This document shows positions 1 to 8,197 of a stretch of DNA of 64,000 bases, in pieces. The notes beneath the pieces were generated by a model. That model made no database searches, was not told the origin of the DNA, and saw only the letters and a program-made list of their open reading frames with translations. A program made the position numbers and the translations under genes. This DNA comes from Niameybacter massiliensis. GTDB taxonomy: Bacteria; Bacillota; Clostridia; Lachnospirales; Cellulosilyticaceae. Positions within the stretch are counted from its first letter, which is position 1. Every line of letters begins with the position of its first letter. The stretch lies in assembly GCF_001282685.1 (NCBI RefSeq), contig NZ_LN875035.1, positions 571,001 through 635,000 of the forward strand, in the 5' to 3' direction.

Positions 1-140
1 ATACCAAATAATTTTGGCCCCATTCCGATGGCAAACTCGTTTACACGCACTTTAAAAAAGCGTGCCGCTAAAAAATGTCCTAATTCATGGATTAAAACAA
101 TAAGGGCAAACATTAACACAATCATAATGATCTTACTCAT
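1..140 (-). CDS. rseP: Site-2 zinc metalloprotease RseP/RasP, N-terminal fragment
   Basis: The first 46 codons of a membrane-embedded metalloprotease that cuts transmembrane regulators such as anti-sigma factors; the rest lies outside the window. The visible N-terminus is a hydrophobic helix carrying the zinc-binding and catalytic motif HELGH, followed by an FFKVRVNEFAIGMGP stretch typical of the family. The ATG overlaps the dxr stop codon (ATGA), and an AGGAGG ribosome binding site lies about 10 bases upstream, inside the dxr 3' end, so the two are translationally coupled. The order cdsA-dxr-rseP is the usual one in Firmicutes. The assignment rests on the HExxH motif in the first helix plus context. 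Confidence 0.88.
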   Translation of the reverse strand, partial: MSKIIMIVLMFALIVLIHELGHFLAARFFKVRVNEFAIGMGPKLFG

Positions 141-1300
141 TGTTTTTGTACCTCCTGTCTACTCATTACTCTCGCCCATTCATCTATCCCTATGATTTCA
201 TCAAGGCTTGGTCTATTTATACATATGTGACGAGCCATGACTTCATGAATAATTTGCGGAATTTGTAAGAAGGTAATCTGTTTTTTTAAGAAGGCATCTA
301 CTGCTACTTCATTGGCTGCATTAAGTACAGCTGGCATGGTTCCCCCAACCATTAAAGCATCATATGCCAGTTGCAAACATGGGAATAAATCTTTTTTAGG
401 TGGATCAAACGTAAGCTTACTTACTTTTGTAAAATCTAATGGATGAACACAAGATGTAGGTTTGCGTTCTGGGTAATATAAAGCATAAGCAATCGGATGC
501 ATCATATTAGGTAGTCCAAGCTGTGCCATTGTCGACCCATCTTTGTATTCTACCATAGAATGAATGATACTTTCACGATGAACAATCACATCAATTTGTT
601 CTGGTGTAACATCAAAAAGATGTTTTGCTTCTATTACTTCTAGGCCTTTATTCATCAAACTTGCAGAATCAATAGTAATTTTGCTACCCATGCTCCAGTT
701 TGGATGTTTCAAAGCTGCTTCTACAGTAACATCTTGGAGCATTTCTTTTGTATAGTCTCTAAATGGCCCACCAGATGCAGTCAAAATCAATTTAGAAATA
801 GATTGATGCTCATTTCCTCTTAGACATTGAAAAATAGCACTATGCTCACTATCTACGGGTAAAATAGAAACTTGATGTGCCTTTGCAGCTCCCATTACCA
901 ACTCACCCGCTGTAACAAGTGTTTCTTTATTCGCAAGTGCAATGACTTTACCTTTCTTTATTGCTTCAATAGTTGGCAATAGCCCTATCATGCCTACTAC
1001 AGCTGTCAGCACAGTGTCTGCTTCCTCCATAGTGGCTACCGCAATAAGTCCTTCCATTCCAGCTAGAACTTCTACCTTAATACCTTGTGCTCTAACACGT
1101 TCTTGAAGCTCTAATGCTTTTTTTTCATCCATAACACATACTAAACGTGGATGAAACATTTTAATTTGCTCTTCAAGTAAATCAATATTATGATGTACAG
1201 TCAGGCCTACTACCTCTAAAGAGGGGTCATTGGCTACTACCTCTAGTGTCTGCGTTCCAATTGAACCTGTGGAACCTAAAAGCGCAATTTTCTTTGTCAT
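137..1300 (-). CDS. dxr: 1-deoxy-D-xylulose 5-phosphate reductoisomerase
   Basis: Second enzyme of the MEP isoprenoid pathway; converts DXP to 2-C-methyl-D-erythritol 4-phosphate with NADPH in the cytoplasm. The N-terminal GSTGSIG loop (residues 9-15) is the NADPH site, ANKE (123-126) and the DSEHSA segment with D150 and E152 form the metal and substrate site. The length of 387 residues is normal. An ATG 14 codons upstream is open in frame, but the start chosen here is preceded by AGAGGAG at suitable distance and gives the typical MTKKIALLGSTG N-terminus. It sits between cdsA (34-base gap) and rseP (4-base overlap) in a lipid and isoprenoid operon with uppS. Confidence 0.96.
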   Translation of the reverse strand: MTKKIALLGSTGSIGTQTLEVVANDPSLEVVGLTVHHNIDLLEEQIKMFHPRLVCVMDEKKALELQERVRAQGIKVEVLAGMEGLIAVATMEEADTVLTAVVGMIGLLPTIEAIKKGKVIALANKETLVTAGELVMGAAKAHQVSILPVDSEHSAIFQCLRGNEHQSISKLILTASGGPFRDYTKEMLQDVTVEAALKHPNWSMGSKITIDSASLMNKGLEVIEAKHLFDVTPEQIDVIVHRESIIHSMVEYKDGSTMAQLGLPNMMHPIAYALYYPERKPTSCVHPLDFTKVSKLTFDPPKKDLFPCLQLAYDALMVGGTMPAVLNAANEVAVDAFLKKQITFLQIPQIIHEVMARHICINRPSLDEIIGIDEWARVMSRQEVQKQ

Positions 1301-1334
1301 CTCTTGGTTAACTCCTCTTCTTCTAATATTGCTT

Positions 1335-2150
1335 TTAAGCAATCATTTTAAGCCCTGCTACAAATTCTAATGTAATTGCTATAAATGGGGCTACAAACAA
1401 AATACTATCAAAACGATCTAATACCCCACCATGCCCTGGAAAAATATATCCAAAATCTTTTACATCTAATGTACGCTTAATAGCTGATGCTGCTAGATCA
1501 CCAAATTGAGAAAGTATAGCACTTACAAATACAATGCCCATGATAAAAATCATTTTTTCTTCCATCATTGGATATGCAAATTGGGTATACATCCATGTGT
1601 AAATCCATGCAATAACTGCAGCACCAATAGCACCTCCAACAGCACCTTCAACGGTCTTCTTAGGGCTTAATACAGGTGCCAACTTATGCTTGCCACATAA
1701 CATCCCTGTAAAGTATGCACATGTATCACTTCCCCATGCACTAATAAAGACAAGCCATACTAGAAAATCTCCATATTCTGCCCCACGAATCATAATAATA
1801 AAGCTAATAAGAAGTCCTACATATAATGGTGCAAATAAGGTAAGTGCAATATCTACAATATTGTGTTTTGGATACGTTACAACCATAGCAATGAGCAATA
1901 TCATTAATGTGCCACTTATAAATATACCAAAGTGTCTCATTATCCACTCATAAGCAACAAAAAATACAATCAGTACAATATAGCCTATCCACGTTATAGG
2001 TTTGTATTTTTTCTCTATAACTTGATAAAACTCATGTACGCCAATAAGTGCTACGATACATCCTACAATCCCTAAGATAGGATTTCCTAAGGCCATTAGT
2101 AAAATAACAAAAGGTATTCCTATTACAGCTGTTAATACTCGTTTAAGCAC
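1335..2150 (-). CDS. cdsA: Phosphatidate cytidylyltransferase (CDP-diglyceride synthase)
   Basis: Makes CDP-diacylglycerol from phosphatidate and CTP, the branch point of phospholipid synthesis, in the cytoplasmic membrane. The 271-residue protein is almost all hydrophobic with about seven to eight membrane helices. The family signature lies at residues 222-249, with IKR, KDFG, PGHGG and DRFD in the expected order. The start is GTG, supported by an AGGAGG seven bases upstream; an ATG just before it is in another frame. Gap to uppS is 11 bases, so it belongs to the frr-uppS-cdsA-dxr-rseP cluster. Confidence 0.96.
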   Translation of the reverse strand: MLKRVLTAVIGIPFVILLMALGNPILGIVGCIVALIGVHEFYQVIEKKYKPITWIGYIVLIVFFVAYEWIMRHFGIFISGTLMILLIAMVVTYPKHNIVDIALTLFAPLYVGLLISFIIMIRGAEYGDFLVWLVFISAWGSDTCAYFTGMLCGKHKLAPVLSPKKTVEGAVGGAIGAAVIAWIYTWMYTQFAYPMMEEKMIFIMGIVFVSAILSQFGDLAASAIKRTLDVKDFGYIFPGHGGVLDRFDSILFVAPFIAITLEFVAGLKMIA

Positions 2151-2161
2151 AGCATTTCCTC

Positions 2162-2872
2162 CTATTCGCTTTTACCAAATCGTCTTTTTCTATTACTATA
2201 TTCTAGTAATGCTTGTTCAAACTCTTTAACTGTAAAGTCTGGCCATAAACATGATGTAAAATAAAATTCACTATAAGCAAGCTGCCATGGTAAATAGTTA
2301 CTTGTTCGCATTTCTCCACTTGTACGAATCATAAGGTCTGGATCAGGTATACCTGCAGTATCTAAAAATTGTTCATAGTATTCTTCATTAATATCAGCTG
2401 CTGTAAGTCCATCTCTTTGCATCGCTTCTATCATCCTACGACTAGCACGTATAAGTTCATCACGGCCTCCATAGTTAATTGCAATATTAATGCAAATTCC
2501 TTTTTTATCTTTTGTCAGTGACTCTAATTCATTAATTTGTTTTTGTATATCACTTGGTAGTCCATAACGATCCCCAATCACATGGAAACATGCATTCTTA
2601 CGTTTAGCATCTTTGATATGTTGTTTCAAATATTGTCGAAGTAAATTCATAAGTCCTTCTACTTCATCTTGAGGTCTTTTCCAATTTTCTGTAGAAAAAG
2701 CATACAATGTAACATATTCTATACCTAAGTCTTCTGCATGCTGTGTAATTTTCTTGACAACTTCTGTACCCTTTTTATGACCTTCATTGCGAGATAACCC
2801 CTTTTCTTTAGCCCATCTCCCATTTCCGTCCATAATAATCGCAACGTGTTTCGGTAATTTCGACTTTTCCAT
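2162..2872 (-). CDS. uppS: Undecaprenyl diphosphate synthase (cis-prenyltransferase)
   Basis: Condenses isopentenyl diphosphate onto farnesyl diphosphate to make the C55 lipid carrier for cell-wall polymers. It shows the family's IMDGNGRWA motif with the catalytic Asp at D15, the NYGGRDEL region near residue 130, and the C-terminal MIRTSGEMR segment that binds the homoallylic substrate. The length of 236 residues is usual. It begins at ATG behind AAGGAGG. A terminator hairpin lies between frr and this gene, so expression depends on read-through or on a promoter within frr. Confidence 0.97.
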   Translation of the reverse strand: MEKSKLPKHVAIIMDGNGRWAKEKGLSRNEGHKKGTEVVKKITQHAEDLGIEYVTLYAFSTENWKRPQDEVEGLMNLLRQYLKQHIKDAKRKNACFHVIGDRYGLPSDIQKQINELESLTKDKKGICINIAINYGGRDELIRASRRMIEAMQRDGLTAADINEEYYEQFLDTAGIPDPDLMIRTSGEMRTSNYLPWQLAYSEFYFTSCLWPDFTVKEFEQALLEYSNRKRRFGKSE

Positions 2873-2890
2873 CCTTACGCCTCCTTAATA

Positions 2891-2917
2891 AAACAAAAAC
2901 CCCTCATATTGAGGAGT
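2891..2917 (-). terminator. Rho-independent terminator after frr
   Basis: On the minus strand an eight-pair GC-containing hairpin (ACUCCUCA with UGAGGGGU, three-base loop, one G-U pair) is followed by TTTTTGTTT. It begins ten bases after the frr stop codon. Because uppS follows at once on the same strand, it is likely to be leaky. Confidence 0.7.
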
Positions 2918-2926
2918 TTTAAATGA

Positions 2927-3481
2927 TTAAACAGATAAAATTTCTTTATTTTTGTTCTCAATATGGCGATCAATTTCTGATACAAATTTATCTGTTAATT
3001 TTTGCACACCATCTTCTACTGATTTTAATTCATCTTCAGTGATTTCATTTGCTTTTTGAGCTTTTTTGAAAGCATCTATTGCATCGCGACGAATATTACG
3101 GATTGCAACTTTTGCATTTTCCCCTTTTTTCTTTGTTTCTTTTGTAAGTTCTTTACGACGATCTTCTGTAAGTTCAGGGAAAACAAGACGAATAACTTTA
3201 CCATCATTTGAAGGGTTGATACCAAGATCAGATTCATTAATAGCTTTTTCAATAAGTTTAAGCATTGTACCATCCCATGGTTGGATAACAAGCATACGTG
3301 CTTCTGGAATACTCACGTTACCTACTTGTACAACTGGTGTTGGAGTACCATAGTAATCTACACTGATACGATCTAATACATGTGGATTTGCTCTTCCGAC
3401 TCTAATAGTGTTAAATTCGTCTAAAAGGGTATTGACTGTTTTTTGCATTTTTTCTTCGTAAGTTTTAAGTTGTTGACTCAT
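2927..3481 (-). CDS. frr: Ribosome recycling factor
   Basis: Splits post-termination ribosomes together with EF-G. The 184-residue, highly charged helical protein has the family's usual length and motifs: NTIRVGRANPHVLDRI near the N-terminus, the YYGTPTPVVQVGNVSIPEAR loop region, and KKKGENAKVAIRNIRRDA near the C-terminus. ATG start with AGGAGG eight bases upstream. It lies 18 bases after pyrH, as in most bacteria, and is followed by a terminator hairpin. Confidence 0.98.
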   Translation of the reverse strand: MSQQLKTYEEKMQKTVNTLLDEFNTIRVGRANPHVLDRISVDYYGTPTPVVQVGNVSIPEARMLVIQPWDGTMLKLIEKAINESDLGINPSNDGKVIRLVFPELTEDRRKELTKETKKKGENAKVAIRNIRRDAIDAFKKAQKANEITEDELKSVEDGVQKLTDKFVSEIDRHIENKNKEILSV

Positions 3482-3499
3482 AAAATATCCTCCTAAAAG

Positions 3500-4207
3500 T
3501 TATTCCACATAAATGGTTGTACCTATTTTTTCGCCAGCTGCTGCTTTTAAAATGCCATTAGGCATATCTAAATCAAAAACAATAATAGGAAGCTTTTGAT
3601 CAATACATAAGGTTGCTGCTGCTGCATCAATAGCTTTTAAGTTTTTAGCTAAAAGTTCTTGGCATGAAATGCTGTCATACTTTTTAGCTTCAGGGTTTAG
3701 CTTTGGATCGCTATCATATACCCCATCAATATTCTTAGCAAAAAGAAGTGCACCTACTTCTACTTCACATCCTCTTAAAGCTGCGCCTGTATCTGTAGAA
3801 AAGAATGGATGACCTGTTCCACCTGCAAAAAATACAATCTTCCCTTCTTTCATATGTAAAAGCGCACGCTCTTTAGAAAAAAGTTCAGTCATATTACCTA
3901 CAGCAAATGGTGTTTGAACAACAGCCTCAATACCTTCTGCACGACATACATCTGCTACATAAATAGCATTCATAATAGTTGCAAGCATACCAATTTGATC
4001 TGCCTTTGTACGATCCATATCACCACTAGTACGCCCTCTCCAGAAGTTACCACCGCCAATAACAACGCTAACTTCGATTCCATTACGAACAAGTTCAATT
4101 AATTCACGTGCAACGCGTGTGATGACACTATGGTCAAAGCCTCTTTGTTGTTCTCCAGCAAGTGCTTCACCACTTAATTTAACTAGTACACGACTATATT
4201 TTTGCAT
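3500..4207 (-). CDS. pyrH: Uridylate kinase (UMP kinase)
   Basis: Phosphorylates UMP to UDP; a hexameric amino-acid-kinase-fold enzyme of pyrimidine synthesis. The N-terminal LVKLSGEAL and the VVIGGGNFWRGR segment are nucleotide-binding motifs, and a D-x-DP motif (GVYDSDPKLNP) lies near residue 165. An in-frame GTG three codons upstream exists, but it overlaps the AGGAAGG ribosome binding site, so the ATG at 4207 is preferred (235 residues). It follows the strong tsf terminator; I found no convincing promoter in the 100 bases between, so transcription may come from read-through or a weak promoter. Confidence 0.97.
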   Translation of the reverse strand: MQKYSRVLVKLSGEALAGEQQRGFDHSVITRVARELIELVRNGIEVSVVIGGGNFWRGRTSGDMDRTKADQIGMLATIMNAIYVADVCRAEGIEAVVQTPFAVGNMTELFSKERALLHMKEGKIVFFAGGTGHPFFSTDTGAALRGCEVEVGALLFAKNIDGVYDSDPKLNPEAKKYDSISCQELLAKNLKAIDAAAATLCIDQKLPIIVFDLDMPNGILKAAAGEKIGTTIYVE

Positions 4208-4306
4208 AATCTTCACCTTCCTGCTATGAATACTCTACCACAAAATCTTTTGCATTTCTAGATATAAAATAAAATAATACCTTTATTTTCTAAGGCTTTC
4301 ACCCGT

Positions 4307-4331
4307 AAAAAAGGGGACACAACGTGTCCCC
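4307..4331 (-). terminator. Strong rho-independent terminator after tsf
   Basis: A GGGGACAC/GTGTCCCC hairpin with a short loop, followed on the minus strand by six Ts. It lies about 20 bases past the tsf stop codon and separates rpsB-tsf from pyrH-frr. Confidence 0.9.
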
Positions 4332-4353
4332 CCTTAATATGCTAATCGAATGA

Positions 4354-5265
4354 TTAGTTACCAGCCATTTGTTTAGCAACTTCTTCAGCAAAGTTTTCTT
4401 CTACTTTTTCGATACCTTCGCCAGTTTCGAAACGTACGAATGCTTTAACTACATCAGCGTTACCAAGTTCAGCTGCAACATATTTACCAACTGTGAAATC
4501 TGGATCTTTAACATATTCTTGTTCAAGTAAACAAATTTCTTTAAGTTGTTTAGCTAATCTACCCATTACCATTTTCTCAATGATGTTTTCAGGTTTACCT
4601 GGGTTTTCATTAAGTGCTTGGTGCATAAGGATTTCTTTTTCTTTTTCTTGTTTTTCTGCTGGAACATCTGTAGTTCTGATGAACTCTGGGTTAGCAGCAG
4701 CAACTTGCATTGCAACGTTACGTCCAACTTCAAGTGCTTTATCACCTTCTGTTGCAACTTCTACAACAGAAACGATTTTTCCACCACCATGTGTGTAAGA
4801 AGCGAATACGCCTTCTGTTGTCATACGTGCAATACGACGAAGTGTTAAGTTTTCACCAATTGTAGCGATTTTTTCTGTTAAAACATCGCCAACTGTTTTA
4901 GAAGCATCTTCACTCCATGGAAGTGCTTTTAATGCTTCTACATCAGTTACATCGTTATTAAGTACCATTTCTGCTACTTGGTTAACGAATGTGATGAATT
5001 GTTCGTTTTTAGCAACGAAGTCTGTTTCTGAGTTGATTTCAACTAAAGCAGCTGTTTTGTGATCAGCAGAAATCATTTCTTTTACAAGACCTTCAGCAGC
5101 AACACGACCAGCTTTTTTAGCAGCTTTTGCTAAGCCTTTTTCGCGTAATACTTCAATAGCTTTTTCCATATCGCCATTAACTTCATTTAATACATTTTTG
5201 CAGTCCATCATACCTGCGCCAGTTCTTTCACGTAACTCTTTTACCATTGCAGCTGTAATAGCCAT
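4354..5265 (-). CDS. tsf: Translation elongation factor Ts
   Basis: Nucleotide exchange factor for EF-Tu. The N-terminal UBA-like part reads LRERTGAGMMDCKNVL, followed by the signature stretch with TDFVAKNEQF (about residues 82-91) that contacts EF-Tu. The length of 303 residues fits the longer Firmicute forms. ATG start behind GGAGG. It is 21 bases downstream of rpsB, the near-universal partner gene, and both read from the promoter upstream of rpsB; a strong terminator follows. Confidence 0.98.
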   Translation of the reverse strand: MAITAAMVKELRERTGAGMMDCKNVLNEVNGDMEKAIEVLREKGLAKAAKKAGRVAAEGLVKEMISADHKTAALVEINSETDFVAKNEQFITFVNQVAEMVLNNDVTDVEALKALPWSEDASKTVGDVLTEKIATIGENLTLRRIARMTTEGVFASYTHGGGKIVSVVEVATEGDKALEVGRNVAMQVAAANPEFIRTTDVPAEKQEKEKEILMHQALNENPGKPENIIEKMVMGRLAKQLKEICLLEQEYVKDPDFTVGKYVAAELGNADVVKAFVRFETGEGIEKVEENFAEEVAKQMAGN

Positions 5266-5286
5266 AATTCATTACCTCCAGATTTC

Positions 5287-6033
5287 TTATTCAGCGATTA
5301 CTTGTTCGCTGTTTGCTTCTGCTTCGTCTTCTGCATTTGCTTCAAAGATTTCACCTTGATTTGTTTCTATAATTGCATCTGCCATTTTAGCAACGATTAA
5401 TTTAACCGCACGGATAGCATCGTCATTACCTGGGATTACGTAATCAACTTCTTCTGGATCACAGTTAGTATCTACGATAGCTACTACTGGAATTCCTAAG
5501 ATGTGAGCTTCTTGGATAGCAATTTTTTCTTTTCTTGGATCAACTACGAACATAAGGTCTGGTAATTGTTTCATTTCTTTGATACCACCTAAGTTCTTTT
5601 CAAGTTTATCCATTTCTTTGCGAAGTTCGATTACTTCTTTTTTAGGAAGTACTTCAAAAGTACCATCTTGTGACATTTCTTCTAATTGTTTAAGTCTAGC
5701 AACACGACTTTTGATTGTTGAGAAGTTTGTAAGCATACCACCTAACCATCTTTGGTTTACGTAGTACATACCACAACGTTCTGCTTCAGATTTAACTGAA
5801 TCTTGAGCTTGTTTTTTAGTACCTACGAATAATACTTTACCACCTTGTTCGCCAACTTGACGAATTACTGCGTAAGCTTCATCGATTTTTTTAGCTGTTT
5901 TTTGAAGGTCGATGATGTAGATACCATTTCTTTCTGTGAAGATGTATTCTTTCATTTTAGGATTCCATCTTCTTGTTTGGTGACCGAAGTGTACACCAGC
6001 TTCTAAAAGTTGTTTCATTGAAATAACGCTCAT
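5287..6033 (-). CDS. rpsB: 30S ribosomal protein S2
   Basis: Small-subunit ribosomal protein at the head-body interface. Typical motifs are [19 protein letters not shown] at the N-terminus, [10 protein letters not shown] near residue 68, [11 protein letters not shown] near 93 and the [12 protein letters not shown] and [20 protein letters not shown] stretches further on. It has 248 residues including an acidic C-terminal tail. ATG start behind AGGAGG. It has its own sigma-A promoter and a structured leader of about 100 bases. Confidence 0.98.
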   Translation of the reverse strand: MSVISMKQLLEAGVHFGHQTRRWNPKMKEYIFTERNGIYIIDLQKTAKKIDEAYAVIRQVGEQGGKVLFVGTKKQAQDSVKSEAERCGMYYVNQRWLGGMLTNFSTIKSRVARLKQLEEMSQDGTFEVLPKKEVIELRKEMDKLEKNLGGIKEMKQLPDLMFVVDPRKEKIAIQEAHILGIPVVAIVDTNCDPEEVDYVIPGNDDAIRAVKLIVAKMADAIIETNQGEIFEANAEDEAEANSEQVIAE

Positions 6034-6070
6034 TTTAATTCCTCCTGGTTAGTCCTCCGCATGGGTTCTA

Positions 6071-6119
6071 ATACAAACCACTTATTTAAGCACCTCGTTT
6101 GTATCACACCATACGTGTG
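6071..6119 (-). promoter_or_regulatory. Structured 5' leader of rpsB-tsf (two hairpins)
   Basis: The minus-strand leader between promoter and rpsB folds into two neighbouring stem-loops: a five-pair CACAC/GUGUG hairpin (6105-6119) and a longer one whose base is the perfect eight-pair AUACAAAC/GUUUGUAU (6071-6104), with an inner CUU/AAG stem. Ribosomal-protein operons are often self-regulated through such leaders. Regulation by S2 here is inference, and I do not match it to a named RNA family. Confidence 0.5.
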
Positions 6120-6136
6120 TTTTATTTTCGCATTGA

Positions 6137-6165
6137 ATTATATCATATTCCAAGCTAGAACACAA
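6137..6165 (-). promoter_or_regulatory. Sigma-A promoter of rpsB-tsf
   Basis: On the minus strand TTGTGT (6160-6165), a 17-base spacer and a perfect TATAAT (6137-6142). It lies about 104 bases before the rpsB start and only 17 bases after the stop of the last gene of the flagellar cluster, so the ribosomal operon has its own start signal. Confidence 0.82.
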
Positions 6166-6182
6166 TATCTTATTTTTTATTT

Positions 6183-6632
6183 TTAATTGCTAGGTTGGGC
6201 TGTCAAAATATTAAGAATCTCGTCATATTCTCCATTCATAGGTAAATATTGATTCCCTGTCCTTAACTTTGTTGTCTTTTTTTGTTCTGCTATATAGTTT
6301 CTAAAAGCTACACCATCATCCACTATACCTTCAGTCTCTAGAAAATAGCTAATTTGTGTTGCACTATATTCACTCGGGATATCTACCCATTTATAAGCAG
6401 ATTCCCTTACCTCTTGTTCAACTTCAGATACTTCTTGTCGTTCTTTATCTTCTGTTATTGGCTTTTCCATTATAGATTCATTGGGTAAGTCATCAACTAT
6501 TTTTTGTTGGTTAATATTTGGATTCTCTATGGTTTTCAGATTAAGTCCTATAAAAGTAATTATAATTCCTGATAACATGATGCCACACCCTAAACCGATA
6601 AACCAATAAATAAACTTTTCCTTTTTTTTCAT
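6183..6632 (-). CDS. Membrane-anchored protein with MltG (YceG) LysM-like segment
   Basis: Small protein of 149 residues: a charged start, one membrane helix (about residues 9-30), a linker, and a C-terminal part (about 80-145) reading IPSEYSATQISYFLETEGIV and ending in a YLPMNGEYDEIL stretch. This part resembles the LysM-like N-terminal subdomain of the endolytic transglycosylase MltG, but the catalytic domain is absent, so it is unlikely to cut peptidoglycan. It may bind the cell wall outside the membrane; this is inference. It is four bases after the SwrB-like gene, behind GAGGT, and is the last gene of the fla/che cluster before the rpsB promoter. Confidence 0.7.
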   Translation of the reverse strand: MKKKEKFIYWFIGLGCGIMLSGIIITFIGLNLKTIENPNINQQKIVDDLPNESIMEKPITEDKERQEVSEVEQEVRESAYKWVDIPSEYSATQISYFLETEGIVDDGVAFRNYIAEQKKTTKLRTGNQYLPMNGEYDEILNILTAQPSN

Positions 6633-6636
6633 TGTT

Positions 6637-7068
6637 CTACCTCATAGAATAAAGAGAAATCATAAGTTGTATTTCTCCTTTACCCTTATTTAGCTTTTTG
6701 GCAATTTCATCTACCGATACTCCACTATTATAAAGCTTTTCAATTTCTTTATAGATATGAGTATCATCTTGAGTTGATTTTATTGTTTTCATTTCTTCTT
6801 TTTCTTTGTTTTTATTCTTGTCTTTTTGATTGACTGAAGGACTTTGTGCCTTATCTGTAGTTTTTAAACTTTGGCGTAATGCATCATTTTTCTTTTCTTC
6901 TTCTTCTAAGAAATAGGCAAATAGCTCCTCTGCACTATTTGTATTTATACTTGTATAGTCTGATTCTTCATTTTCATGATAAGCAAATATAAAGAAGCCT
7001 ACTAATATACACAAGAAGCCTACTCCTGTCCATAAAAGTCCAAGATAAGGTAAACTTGTTATATCCAT
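6637..7068 (-). CDS. SwrB-like membrane protein (DUF6115-type C-terminal helix-turn-helix)
   Basis: A 143-residue protein with one N-terminal membrane helix (about residues 8-28), a lysine- and glutamate-rich middle, and a C-terminal helix-turn-helix-like segment of about 35 residues (IYKEIEKLYNSGVSVDEIAKKLNKGKGEIQ, split here only by position 105-135). This layout and the place between sigD and rpsB match Bacillus subtilis SwrB (YlxL), which promotes activation of the flagellar export apparatus. Sequence likeness is confined to the C-terminal part, so the role is inferred from architecture and synteny. ATG start with AAGGAGG eight bases upstream. Confidence 0.65.
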   Translation of the reverse strand: MDITSLPYLGLLWTGVGFLCILVGFFIFAYHENEESDYTSINTNSAEELFAYFLEEEEKKNDALRQSLKTTDKAQSPSVNQKDKNKNKEKEEMKTIKSTQDDTHIYKEIEKLYNSGVSVDEIAKKLNKGKGEIQLMISLYSMR

Positions 7069-7086
7069 TTGATTTGCCTCCTTCTT

Positions 7087-7404
7087 TTAAATACGTATAT
7101 CAATTTGACTTTCACTGTATCCATTTAAAGATTGTGGCTTTATCTTTTCATGTACTTTTTGTTTGTTATTATCTTTTTTACTATGTTCTTTCTGTTGCTT
7201 ATTCTTTTTTTCTTGGAGAGAATCTTGTACTTTTTGACCTTTTTCCATCTTATGAACTTTTTCTTGTTTAGCTAACTGTTCTTTTTGCATAAGCTGTGCA
7301 AATTGTTCTTGTTGTAAATAAGGTTTTTGATTATCTACTTGTTGTCTATTTGAAAGTTCAGGTGAATTGGGATACAGAATTTGAGTATCTATGGGTCTTA
7401 TCAT
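7087..7404 (-). CDS. Unknown small Lys/Gln-rich protein of the flagellar operon
   Basis: I do not recognise this 105-residue protein. It starts MIRPIDTQILYPNSPE, then is dominated by Gln, Lys and Glu with a likely long helix or coiled coil (about residues 30-85), and ends in SQIDIRI. It has no membrane helix, no cysteines and no known motif. An in-frame GTG three codons upstream overlaps the AAGGAG site, so the ATG at 7404 is preferred. It sits 16 bases past sigD and 18 before the SwrB-like gene, so it is co-transcribed with them; similar small ORFs occur here in clostridial fla operons as far as I recall. Confidence 0.7.
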   Translation of the reverse strand: MIRPIDTQILYPNSPELSNRQQVDNQKPYLQQEQFAQLMQKEQLAKQEKVHKMEKGQKVQDSLQEKKNKQQKEHSKKDNNKQKVHEKIKPQSLNGYSESQIDIRI

Positions 7405-7420
7405 ACAAATCACTCCTTTT

Positions 7421-8170
7421 TTATAGAGGTAAGGCTAAATGATATTTTGCTAACTTCACTTTTAATCTTGAAACACCTTTTGTATGAAGTTGTGAAACAC
7501 GTGATTCAGAGACTTCTAGTATATTACTAATTTCTTTCAAAGTTAATTCTTCAAAATAATAAAATGTAATTACACGCTTTTCACGCTCAGGTAATTCATC
7601 CAGTGCCTCTTTAAGTTTCAGCATGATCTCCTGCTTTTCCATATATTCATCGGGCATATCATTCTTTTCATCTTTTACACTAGATGCTTGTAACTCATAA
7701 TCCTCTATAAATACAAGATTTGCAATATTGGTATCTTGTAAAAGTCCATAGTAATCTTCTTTAGTCATTTGTAATGTATTAGCAATTTCATCGTCTGTAG
7801 GTGTTCTCCCAAGTTTATTCTCAAGTTCAAAATAAACCTTGTTCAAATCTTTTTGTTTCTTTCGTAGACTGCGTGGAACCCAATCTAACTTTCTGATTTC
7901 ATCTAAAATAGCACCTCTTATGCGTAAAGAAGCATAGGTTTCAAACTTAACATTTTTTGCAGAATCAAATTTATCTAAAGCATCGATAAGGCCAATTACA
8001 CCATAGCTTAATAAATCGTCTAAATCCACATAATGATTTAAGTAAATACTTAATCGCCCTGCTACTAATTTTACAAGATACACATAATGTTCTATTAATG
8101 CTTGTTTGATTTCTTGTGTTCTTGACTTTTCATATTTTTTCCACAATACTTCTATATTTTTTTCTTCCAC
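7421..8170 (-). CDS. sigD: Flagellar RNA polymerase sigma factor sigma-28 (SigD/FliA/WhiG type)
   Basis: Directs transcription of late flagellar and chemotaxis genes. The 249-residue protein has region 2 (DLDDLLSYGVIGLIDALDKFD near residues 50-72 and an FETYASLRIRGAILDEIR helix), region 3 with DWVPRSLR, and region 4 (ELPEREKRVITFYYFEELTLKEISNILEVSESRVSQLHTKG spread over about residues 192-232). The start is GTG behind a GGGGG site; no ATG is available near the N-terminus. It follows cheD by 27 bases, the same order as in Bacillus subtilis. No FlgM anti-sigma gene is in the window. Confidence 0.96.
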   Translation of the reverse strand: MEEKNIEVLWKKYEKSRTQEIKQALIEHYVYLVKLVAGRLSIYLNHYVDLDDLLSYGVIGLIDALDKFDSAKNVKFETYASLRIRGAILDEIRKLDWVPRSLRKKQKDLNKVYFELENKLGRTPTDDEIANTLQMTKEDYYGLLQDTNIANLVFIEDYELQASSVKDEKNDMPDEYMEKQEIMLKLKEALDELPEREKRVITFYYFEELTLKEISNILEVSESRVSQLHTKGVSRLKVKLAKYHLALPL

Positions 8171-8197
8171 CTTGAGAACCCCCGTAATTTGTTAATG

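Noticed and set aside
4217-4306. Possible promoter for pyrH
   Set aside because: Only weak hexamers (for example TATTAT without a good -35); not enough to list, although a promoter is expected after the tsf terminator.
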